64,000 nucleotides of DNA from contig JAMPAK010000001.1 in NCBI GenBank assembly GCA_023667285.1, forward strand, positions 706,349-770,348. The letters run 5' to 3'. Below the pieces are notes generated by a model. It made no database searches. It was not told the DNA's origin and saw only the letters and a program-made list of their open reading frames with translations. This document shows positions 43,519-50,580 of this stretch, one piece after another. The first letter of the stretch is position 1; the number at the start of each line of letters is the position of its first letter. Origin of the DNA: Muribaculaceae bacterium. GTDB taxonomy: Bacteria > Bacteroidota > Bacteroidia > Bacteroidales > Muribaculaceae. A program made the position numbers and the translations under genes.

Positions 43519-44673
43519 ATGTTACCCTCACTCAGACGCGGCATAATCACACTTTGCTCCCGCAGGATCTACATCTTCATGATGGTGATCGTGCCGCTGG
43601 CGGGTGCGTTCTTTTTTCTGAGCCTTATGCACGAAGGGCTTCCGCTCAAGATTCCAGTGTCTGTTGTCGATCTTGACCACTCCTCGATGTCACGCCGCGT
43701 CACACGCTCGCTCAACGCCTCAGAGCTCATAGAGATCACCGACAAGGCTGAGAGTTTCAATGATGCGCTCCTGAAGGTGAGGTCTGGTGAGACATATGGT
43801 TTCTTCTATATCCCGGAATCGTTTCAAAAGGATGCTCTGTCAGGGCGAACACCCACCATCTCCTTCTTCTGCAACATGAGCATCTTTGTCCCCGGGACAC
43901 TATCGTTCAAGGGGTTCAAGACCATCGCTGTCTCCACGTCAGGCTCGCTGGTCGAGGCCACGCTCAGTTCCGCAGGGCTCGACGAGGTGCTAGGGGGATC
44001 GTCCGTCCTGATGCCCCTGAGACTCGACACTCATCCTATCGGGAATCCCTGCACAAACTACTCAATCTATCTCTCGCCATCGTTTCTGGGTGGTCTGATA
44101 TCGCTGCTTGTCATGGTGGTGACGGTCTTCTCCGTGACCTCAGAGATAAAATGGGGTACCTCGCCTGAGTGGCTATCTACGGCCCGCGGCTCAATGCTGC
44201 GCGCCCTGATAGGCAAACTCCTGCCTCAGACATTGATATTCACCGTCATGGGTGTGGGGATACAGGCTGTCATGTTCGGCTTCCTCAATTTCCCCATGCA
44301 CTCTCCTGCATGGCACATGATTCTGGCCATGCTGCTTCTGGTTTGCTCAAGCCAAGCTTACGCACTTGTGGCGGTCGAATGCGTCCCCAACATGCGCCTG
44401 GCGCTCATCATTGTGAGCCTCTCGGGCATCCTGGCCTTCTCCATAGCGGGATTCTCATTTCCGGTCGACAAGATGTATGGCCCCATCGCCATCTTTGCCT
44501 ACATCCTCCCCGTCAGGTGGTATTTCCTCATCTACATAGACCAGGCTCTGAACGGCATCCCCCTCTATTATTCCCGCTTCTATTATGTGGCCATGCTCGT
44601 GACGATGCTTGTGCCGCTGCTGGGGCTAAAAAGGCTCAAGAAAAAGTGTCTCACTCCGGTCTATGTACCATAA
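43519..44673 (+). CDS. ABC-2 type transporter permease (first of two)
   Basis: A 384-residue inner membrane protein of the ABC-2 family. There is one N-terminal membrane segment, a large periplasmic domain (about 40-180) and a group of C-terminal segments (VLPLRWY-like AYILPVRWYFLIY near the end). It is in the YbhS/YbhR group that normally works with an ATPase of the YbhF type. No ATPase gene is found in the operon, and the adaptor precedes it by 13 nt. Confidence 0.85.
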   Translation: MLPSLRRGIITLCSRRIYIFMMVIVPLAGAFFFLSLMHEGLPLKIPVSVVDLDHSSMSRRVTRSLNASELIEITDKAESFNDALLKVRSGETYGFFYIPESFQKDALSGRTPTISFFCNMSIFVPGTLSFKGFKTIAVSTSGSLVEATLSSAGLDEVLGGSSVLMPLRLDTHPIGNPCTNYSIYLSPSFLGGLISLLVMVVTVFSVTSEIKWGTSPEWLSTARGSMLRALIGKLLPQTLIFTVMGVGIQAVMFGFLNFPMHSPAWHMILAMLLLVCSSQAYALVAVECVPNMRLALIIVSLSGILAFSIAGFSFPVDKMYGPIAIFAYILPVRWYFLIYIDQALNGIPLYYSRFYYVAMLVTMLVPLLGLKRLKKKCLTPVYVP

Positions 44674-44685
44674 TCGCGTTAGGAA

Positions 44686-45894
44686 ATGAAATGGCTTAAG
44701 GACTTTTTCCATGTGTGGCGCCGTGAGATGTGGCTATGTTTCACGGATTTGGGTGTGCTCATATTCTTCTTTGTGCTACCGCTGAGCTATCCCATCATCT
44801 ACACTCTCATATACAACCCGGAGGTCGTCAAGGAGATTGACACCGTGATTGTCGACCACTCGCGCTCTGCCGAGAGCCGCGACCTGGCGCGCACACTCGA
44901 TGCCACCCAGTCCATTCACATCGCCGGATATGCAACAGACATGGCTGAGGCGCGCCGGGCGTGGGCTGAGAAGAAGTGTTATGCCATCATTGAGATTCCA
45001 GTCGACTATGGCCGTAAGATTGGCTCAGGAGAACAGGCCGTGGTGTCATATTACCAGGACATGTCGCTGCTGATCCGCTACAGGCAGAGCCTCCTATCGC
45101 TCACCGATGTGCAGATGAATGAGGCCACAAAACTTACTGTGAAACGTGTGGCCACTCTTGGAGGGGGACTCTCGACTGTAGTCTCCGGTCTTCCCGTGGC
45201 CACACAGGCCAATGTAATCGGAGACCCCTCGCAGGGCTTCGCCTCTTTCATCATTCCCGGAATAGTGATTCTTATTCTTCAACAAGGGATGCTCATGGGC
45301 ATCACTATGCTCTTCGGGACTCGGCGCGACCGCCGGCGCCGCGGAGAAGACTCTTATGAGCTTGGGCTCGGCCCGGCAGCCACCGTCCTTGGGCGCGCTG
45401 CCTGCTATGTCACGCTATATCTGCCCATGGCATATTATGTCATGGCAATTGTCCCGCATATCTTCGACCTGCCCCAGTCTGGCTCTTTCCGCGACTATAT
45501 GCCTTTCATAACCGTCATGCTTCTGGCCACGGCTTTCCTCGGCCAGACTATTCAGATTTTCGTGCGCGAGCGCGAGACCTCGATGGTGCTGATTGTGTTC
45601 ACCTCCGTGATATTCCTTTTTCTCTCGGGACTCACATGGCCGCGATATGCCTTCTCGCCCTTTTGGAAGGCCATGAGCGATGTATTGCCCGCCACATGGG
45701 GAGTTCAAGGATTTGTGCATATAAACTCAAACGGAGCCTCCCTGAGCGACGTCAGCGGCTACTACATCCCGCTATGGATTCTCACCGGTGTCTATTTTGT
45801 GACATCGCTGCTCATTTATGCATTCAGCAAGCCTGTCAAGGCAGCGCATCACGACACTGCGGGGGGAGGCGACGTTGAAGCGCATATATCCTGA
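44686..45894 (+). CDS. ABC-2 type transporter permease (second of two)
   Basis: A 402-residue paralogue of the upstream permease with the same layout: N-terminal segment (GVLIFFFVLPLSYPIIYTLIY), large periplasmic domain, then about five C-terminal segments. It starts 12 nt after the first permease, so the two probably form a heterodimer. Its last 123 bases overlap the convergent aminotransferase gene, including the end of the last membrane segment. Substrate unknown. Confidence 0.85.
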   Translation: MKWLKDFFHVWRREMWLCFTDLGVLIFFFVLPLSYPIIYTLIYNPEVVKEIDTVIVDHSRSAESRDLARTLDATQSIHIAGYATDMAEARRAWAEKKCYAIIEIPVDYGRKIGSGEQAVVSYYQDMSLLIRYRQSLLSLTDVQMNEATKLTVKRVATLGGGLSTVVSGLPVATQANVIGDPSQGFASFIIPGIVILILQQGMLMGITMLFGTRRDRRRRGEDSYELGLGPAATVLGRAACYVTLYLPMAYYVMAIVPHIFDLPQSGSFRDYMPFITVMLLATAFLGQTIQIFVRERETSMVLIVFTSVIFLFLSGLTWPRYAFSPFWKAMSDVLPATWGVQGFVHINSNGASLSDVSGYYIPLWILTGVYFVTSLLIYAFSKPVKAAHHDTAGGGDVEAHIS

Positions 45895-46980
45895 CCCTTC
45901 CTCACCAAACATGGCGCCGTCGTTGAGAGCCAGGTGGGCATTGTTGACAAAGAGGTCTACCAGACTGTCGTGAGGCAATCCCAGTTCGCGGCAGTCGAGC
46001 CACACTAGAAATGAAGCCTCCGGTCTCACTGGCTTTATATGCGGCATTCGTTCTTTGCAGAATTGCTCAACGGCAATGATATTTCCCTCAATATATTCCA
46101 TGGCCTCTTTCAGCCATGGCGCACCGTAGCGGTAAGCTGTCTCGGTGGCTATGGTGGCAACAAATGTCGGCTCAGAGAATTCATTGGCCTCCATCCAGTG
46201 GAAGAAGCCACGTCTCAGGCTCTCAGATTTAATCACGATCCACGAGCTTGACAGCCCCGGGATGTTGAATGTCTTTGAGGGTGCACCGAGGGCTATGCCC
46301 ACTTCCTTGGCCTCCTCGCTCGCCTCAAGAAACGGAATGTGAGGCTTGCCCCACAGCACAAGGTCGCCGTGAATCTCATCGGAAATTACCTTGACGTCAT
46401 ACATCTTTGCCAAACGGGCTATCTCGGCGAGGGTGTCTCGGCTCCACTGCAGCCCGATGGGATTATGGGGATTGCAGAGTATCATCATTTTCGGGCGCAT
46501 CTCCCGGAATTTCTTTTCGAGACCTGCAAGATCCATCTCATACCCTTGCTCACGGCGCTGAAGGGGTGACGCCACACACACCCGGCCGTTCTCTTCGATT
46601 AGACGCCGGAATGGATGATAGACCGGGGGTTGAATCAATATCTTGTCACCCTTTTCGGTGAAATAATTTATGAGGAACCCTATCCCCTTCACCACGCCGT
46701 TGACATAGATGAGGTCACCGCGATTTACTTTCCAGGAGTGGCGATCCCTGAGCCAGTCGATAATTGACTCCCAGTAGCTCTCAGGGACGGCGGAATAGCC
46801 ATAGATGGCATGGGCAAAACGTTGGGCAAGCGCGCCGGTGATCTCAGGAGCGACAGCGAAATCCATATCGGCTATCCAGAGAGCCTCGACATCGTCGCGT
46901 CCGAAGAATGTGGTCAGAGCGTCTGTCTTCATAGCGCCGGTGCCTCTGCGGTTGATCTCACGGTCAAAATTATATGTCAT
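45772..46980 (-). CDS. PLP-dependent aminotransferase, MalY/PatB-type (cystathionine beta-lyase-like)
   Basis: A 402-residue PLP enzyme of fold type I. Seen: N-terminal WIADMDFAVAPEI, YGYSAVPESYW, the CNPHNPIGLQW motif, SDEIHGDLVLWG with the PLP-binding aspartate, and the lysine in GAPSKTFNIPGLSSS. PatB/MalY proteins mostly cleave C-S bonds of cystathionine or cysteine conjugates. ATG 46980 is the family start; the open frame extends 11 codons further. The C-terminal 41 codons overlap the permease gene on the other strand. Confidence 0.88.
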   Translation of the reverse strand: MTYNFDREINRRGTGAMKTDALTTFFGRDDVEALWIADMDFAVAPEITGALAQRFAHAIYGYSAVPESYWESIIDWLRDRHSWKVNRGDLIYVNGVVKGIGFLINYFTEKGDKILIQPPVYHPFRRLIEENGRVCVASPLQRREQGYEMDLAGLEKKFREMRPKMMILCNPHNPIGLQWSRDTLAEIARLAKMYDVKVISDEIHGDLVLWGKPHIPFLEASEEAKEVGIALGAPSKTFNIPGLSSSWIVIKSESLRRGFFHWMEANEFSEPTFVATIATETAYRYGAPWLKEAMEYIEGNIIAVEQFCKERMPHIKPVRPEASFLVWLDCRELGLPHDSLVDLFVNNAHLALNDGAMFGEEGSGYMRFNVASPRSVVMRCLDRLAECINEQRCHKIDTGENP

Positions 46981-47010
46981 AAAGATTGGTTTGAAGGGGT
47001 GACGTTGCTG

Positions 47011-47018
47011 CAAATATA
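47011..47018 (-). promoter_or_regulatory. -7 box of the aminotransferase gene
   Basis: Minus-strand TATATTTG, 30 nt before ATG 46980. It is divergent from the holin-like gene's promoter. Confidence 0.5.
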
Positions 47019-47063
47019 GTCAATTATCGGCATTATCCCACTAATAGCCGGAATTTTCGACAC

Positions 47064-47071
47064 TAACTTTG
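47064..47071 (+). promoter_or_regulatory. -7 box of the holin-like gene
   Basis: TAACTTTG, 49 nt before ATG 47121. No clear -33 element. Confidence 0.5.
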
Positions 47072-47120
47072 CGGAAAGTTTGTTTCTTTTGTCTCATCCA
47101 ATCACCATCACCCAACTCCC

Positions 47121-47513
47121 ATGCTCTCAACATTCTTTGTCCTTGCCGTGTGCTACATAAGTGTGCTTGTGTCAATCATCGCCGATCTCCTGAGTGGAGC
47201 GCACCGCGCCAGGCTCGAACACAAGCCATTGACGTCCAGCGGATTCAGACGCACAGTCTCTAAAATCACCTCGTATTATTCAGCACTATTTGCGCTTACG
47301 GCCATTGACGCAATGCTCATTGCAGCGTCTGTCGGGCTTCGTGCCGCCGGCTCTGAGGGGTTCCCATTATTCCCATATGTCTCCACTCTCGGAGCGATCG
47401 GCCTTTCGCTCATTGAGGTCAAAAGTATCTTTGAAAACACCTCGATAACCCTCGATCTGGAGGCTATTTTGAGGTTTCTCGGGCGCATACTTTCCTCATG
47501 GAAAGGATTATAA
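47121..47513 (+). CDS. Holin-like small membrane protein
   Basis: A 130-residue protein with three or four predicted membrane segments (about 3-24, 52-70, 80-100) separated by a basic loop (SGAHRARLEHKPLTSSGFRR). The layout resembles the phage holin 4 type found in Bacteroidetes: IIADLLSGAHRARLEHK and a late LIEVKSIFEN. No endolysin, phage structural or integrase gene adjoins it, so a phage role is doubtful here; a housekeeping membrane protein is equally possible. It stands alone, followed by a gene-free stretch. Confidence 0.6.
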   Translation: MLSTFFVLAVCYISVLVSIIADLLSGAHRARLEHKPLTSSGFRRTVSKITSYYSALFALTAIDAMLIAASVGLRAAGSEGFPLFPYVSTLGAIGLSLIEVKSIFENTSITLDLEAILRFLGRILSSWKGL

Positions 47514-47545
47514 TTTGGATATGTCAATTATTAGTCCTACCTTTG
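47514..47545 (+). promoter_or_regulatory. Canonical promoter with no gene downstream
   Basis: TTTG at 47514-47517 and TACCTTTG at 47538-47545 with exactly 20 nt between. The stop of the holin-like gene lies just before it. The next 540 nt have no reading frame on this strand that looks coding. Confidence 0.7.
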
Positions 47546-47549
47546 CATC

Positions 47550-48050
47550 GTGACTCACAAACTCACCCCTTTGAAACGCCAGTGCCAACACTTTAATTTT
47601 AAGTAATTTTAGAGCTGCCACTCCCTGTCCCCGAAGTATTCACACGGTCTCAGCCGTGTTTATGTTTCCCTCTACTTCAAGCCCGATGTAACCGGCTAAA
47701 AACCACAGAGAGACCTCTGCATCGTACTTTTCTGTCTATCTACAAACAACCCCGTCTCCTCCCTCCATTTCACAAACAAACAAATACTCTACAAAACGCT
47801 TATTTTTCAATCCCCAGCCATAAACCATTGAGGGCGAATTGCTTATAGGCAATCCGCTATGGTGAACACTATCCTTTTGAAGCTTCAGGGCTTACAGCGG
47901 ACAAGTTGCTCACACGTCCCCTCTATCCGTCTTCTTACCCCTACTCCATGATTTAAACAATTGAAAAATAGGAGAATATAACAGGAAGCGCAGCTTGCAC
48001 TGACGCTCTGTGGAAGGCCCCGCGACATGATTGCATCGTGTCTCGGGGCC
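47550..48050 (+). ncRNA. Candidate noncoding transcript; gene-free stretch
   Basis: Begins at the likely start site of the promoter above; the 3' end is uncertain. Local hairpins are seen at 47642-47660 (CACACGG / CCGTGT), near 47705-47718 (CAGAG / CTCTG) and about 47834-47857 (ATTGC / GCAAT), and a 48016-48050 hairpin could end it. Positions 47721-47820 are very poor in G. I cannot match it to tmRNA, RNase P or SRP RNA. A 6S-type RNA or an untranslated leftover are other options. Confidence 0.35.
48016..48050. terminator. Hairpin downstream of uvrC
   Basis: Stem of about 15 bp with one mismatch (GGCCCCG / CGGGGCC, then GACA / TGTC). No T-tract on either strand, so it is a structural candidate only. 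Confidence 0.5.
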
Positions 48051-48087
48051 AATTCTGTGATTGACTCCGTGGACAGTGTCGCCTCAC

Positions 48088-49896
48088 TCACTCCTCGTGA
48101 ATAGCGCCATAGACAATCGAGGCCTTGCTCGGGCCTATGAGCTCGGCGATTGTGTCGAGGTCGGCCTCCTTAAGCCTCTTGACGCTCTTGAAGTGTGTGA
48201 GCAGCGTGGTTCGGGTCTTCTCTCCGATTCCCTTTATCCCGTCGAGGGCTGAGACTGTCTGGCTCTTTGAGCGGCGGTTGCGATGGTGAGTGATGCCGAA
48301 GCGGTGAGCCTCGTCGCGCAGTTGCTGAACCACCTTTAGTGTCTCTGAGGTCTTGTCGACATAGAGGGGCACAGAGTCTCCGGGGAAATAGATTTCCTCA
48401 AGCCGCTTGGCTATACCGACGACAGCAATGGTGCCCCGTAGCCCCATCTCATCGAGCGCCTCGACGGCGGCCGAGAGCTGCCCCTTGCCTCCATCGACCA
48501 CTATGAGCTGGGGCAGGTCTTTCCCCTCGTTCATCAGGCGAGTGTAGCGGCGCGTCAGCACCTCCTTCATAGAGGCAAAGTCATCGGGCCCCACTACTGT
48601 CTTTATGTTGAAATGTCGATAGTCTTTCTTATAAGGCTTCGCATCCCTGAACACCACACACGATGCTACGGGATTCGTCCCCTGGATGTTCGAATTGTCA
48701 AAGCACTCTATGTGGCGCGGCAACTCATTCAGGTGAAAATCGATCTTTATCCTTTCGAGGATGCGGTCCGTTCTTGTCGAGGGGTCGCGCTTCTCCTGAG
48801 TCTTTATTTTGTCGACATGATGCTGCCTGGCATTGTTCTCAGAAATTCCCAGAATCTTCGCTTTGTCGCCCCGCTGAGGGATGGTGAGCCTTACACCCTC
48901 CATCTCCACATCAGGCTCCATTGCCGTTATCACCTCCCCAAACCTTACATTCAGGGAGTCGTGTATCTCGTTCATCGCATAGCCCAGCATCTCAGACTTC
49001 GACTCGTCGAGGCGCTTCTTATACTCGAGGGTAACGCTCTTCACCACGGCACCGCGGCGCACATGCATATAGTTGATGTAGACATCGCTCCCTTCCTCAT
49101 AGATGCCGAAGACATCCACATCCTCGATTGTCTGCGAGACGATGACACTCTTGGCGCGATAGCGCATGATGAGGTCATATTGAAGTTTGAGTTCCTGGGC
49201 CTCCTCAAATCTCATCTCTTCCGAGAGGCGCTCCATCTCCGTCTTTAGATGCTGCAGGAGTTCAGAGGTTTCACCTCTCAGGATGGCTCTTACTCTGTCG
49301 ATATATGCTCCGTACTCGGCCTCACTGACCAAACCCTTGCATGGCCCCTGGCAGCGCTTCAGATGGTAGTCGAGGCAGAGCCTCCCCTTTCCTTTGGCAA
49401 TAAACTCCGGTGTGATCATATGCCGGCAGGACCGTATGGGATAGAGTTGCTTGATGAGTTCGAGGGTGGCCCTGGCCGAACTTGCATCAGAGTATGGGCC
49501 ATAATATTTTGAGCCGTCCTTGATTCTCTCGCGTGTCATGAACACACGAGGGTAATGTTCGTTTGTCACCACAATCCATGGATAGGACTTGTCGTCCTTC
49601 AGCAGCACATTGTAGCGCGGCTGATGCTCCTTTATCATTGAAGCCTCGAGGTTGAGCGCGTCCTGCTCAGTGGGCACGATGATGTAGCTCATGTCCGCAA
49701 TGGCGCGCACAAGCAGGTTTGTCCTCAAGGAGTCGTGGGTGCGGTTGAAATATGAGCTCACTCTCCGCTTCAGGTTCTTTGCCTTACCCACATAGATCAC
49801 CGTACCCTCCGAGTCATAGTATGTATAGACTCCGGGGGTATCCGGGAGAATGGAGATTTTCTCCTCAAGGGCTGCTGATTTGCGATGCTTTGGCAT
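48088..49896 (-). CDS. uvrC: Excinuclease ABC subunit C
   Basis: A 602-residue nuclease that makes both incisions in nucleotide excision repair. The N-terminal GIY-YIG domain (PGVYTYYDSEG, VIYVGKAKNLKRRV), the UVR motif (LSEEMRFEEAQELKLQYDLI) and the UvrC RNase H-like domain (HIECFDNSNIQGTNPVAS, IVVDGGKGQL) are present, with the C-terminal HhH domain (LDGIKGIGEKTRTTLL). Length is normal. It lies 95 nt after apt on the same strand, across a strong hairpin. Confidence 0.95.
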   Translation of the reverse strand: MPKHRKSAALEEKISILPDTPGVYTYYDSEGTVIYVGKAKNLKRRVSSYFNRTHDSLRTNLLVRAIADMSYIIVPTEQDALNLEASMIKEHQPRYNVLLKDDKSYPWIVVTNEHYPRVFMTRERIKDGSKYYGPYSDASSARATLELIKQLYPIRSCRHMITPEFIAKGKGRLCLDYHLKRCQGPCKGLVSEAEYGAYIDRVRAILRGETSELLQHLKTEMERLSEEMRFEEAQELKLQYDLIMRYRAKSVIVSQTIEDVDVFGIYEEGSDVYINYMHVRRGAVVKSVTLEYKKRLDESKSEMLGYAMNEIHDSLNVRFGEVITAMEPDVEMEGVRLTIPQRGDKAKILGISENNARQHHVDKIKTQEKRDPSTRTDRILERIKIDFHLNELPRHIECFDNSNIQGTNPVASCVVFRDAKPYKKDYRHFNIKTVVGPDDFASMKEVLTRRYTRLMNEGKDLPQLIVVDGGKGQLSAAVEALDEMGLRGTIAVVGIAKRLEEIYFPGDSVPLYVDKTSETLKVVQQLRDEAHRFGITHHRNRRSKSQTVSALDGIKGIGEKTRTTLLTHFKSVKRLKEADLDTIAELIGPSKASIVYGAIHEE

Positions 49897-49933
49897 GTTG
49901 TATCGGTTTGAAGAGACTTCCTTTTCAGGATAT

Positions 49934-49974
49934 GCATGACGGGCCTTCCCGCGGTGAGGGAAGGCCCGTCATGC
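49934..49974 (-). terminator. Hairpin terminator after apt
   Basis: Perfect 17-bp stem (49934-49950 with 49958-49974) and a 7-nt loop, between apt and uvrC. There is no long T-tract. Confidence 0.7.
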
Positions 49975-49991
49975 AGCGGATTTTCTTCCCG

Positions 49992-50534
49992 TTAGTATTT
50001 TATCAGAGATGTCACTTCAGCGTCGGCCGGGAGATTGGCACGGCCATTGAGGGCAGTTAGTTCAATGATGAAGTTGATGTAGATTTTCTTAGGGTTCATC
50101 TGCTTCACCAGATTGTAGGCGGCAGCCATTGTCCCGCCGGTAGCCAGCACGTCGTCGTGAAGCACTACGATGTCATCTTCTGTGATGGCGTCTCGGTGAA
50201 TCTCGATGACATCCTTGCCATATTCCTTATCGTATGACGCTTGGATTGTGTCTGCGGGGAGTTTGCCGGGCTTGCGTACAGGCACAAAGCCTGCGCCAAG
50301 CTCGAAAGCGAGAATTGAACCGCCGATGAATCCGCGGCTCTCGATGCCCACTACTTTAGTAACACCTTTGTCACGGTAAAGTTGCGAGAGGTCCCAGCCT
50401 ATTATATGAAGGCCACGGGCGTCTTTGAAAAGTGTCGTGAGGTCCTTGAAGACAATTCCCTTCTGGGGAAAGTCCACCACGTCACGAATGCGCGCTTTGA
50501 GATATTCCATGCTTTTTTCGTTTGAGATTTCCAT
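49992..50534 (-). CDS. apt: Adenine phosphoribosyltransferase
   Basis: A 180-residue purine salvage enzyme making AMP from adenine and PRPP. The PRPP motif VVLHDDVLATGGTMAAA is near 120-136, and GIVFKDLTTLFKD and GIESRGFIGGSILA are family matches. The start is taken as ATG 50534; ATG 50510 is also possible. A longer open frame beginning MFHVEH at 50573 only arises because the parS palindrome encodes it by chance. It follows mnmG by 46 nt, with parS in the gap. Confidence 0.92.
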   Translation of the reverse strand: MEISNEKSMEYLKARIRDVVDFPQKGIVFKDLTTLFKDARGLHIIGWDLSQLYRDKGVTKVVGIESRGFIGGSILAFELGAGFVPVRKPGKLPADTIQASYDKEYGKDVIEIHRDAITEDDIVVLHDDVLATGGTMAAAYNLVKQMNPKKIYINFIIELTALNGRANLPADAEVTSLIKY

Positions 50535-50556
50535 GATTGTAAATATCTGGTTGGAG

Positions 50557-50572
50557 TGTTCCACGTGGAACA
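50557..50572. promoter_or_regulatory. parS centromere-like site
   Basis: A perfect 16-bp palindrome TGTTCCACGTGGAACA, with the CACGTG core and flanks of the ParB-binding parS consensus of bacterial chromosomes. It lies between mnmG and apt, in the intergenic gap. The mnmG (gidA) region is a classic place for origin-proximal parS sites. No parA or parB gene is in this window. Confidence 0.85.
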
Positions 50573-50580
50573 AAACTCTA

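Noticed and set aside
47121..47513. Holin-like gene as evidence of a prophage
   Set aside because: No other phage-type gene is nearby and the flanks are housekeeping genes, so no prophage call is made.
47885..48091. 68-codon minus-strand frame after uvrC
   Set aside because: Low-quality sequence with a structural hairpin inside and no homology or promoter.
48613..49248. 211-codon open frame antisense to uvrC
   Set aside because: Overlaps conserved uvrC sequence; no start region or homology.
50535..50573. N-terminal extension of apt starting MFHVEH
   Set aside because: The extra residues come from the parS palindrome and are not part of the enzyme family.
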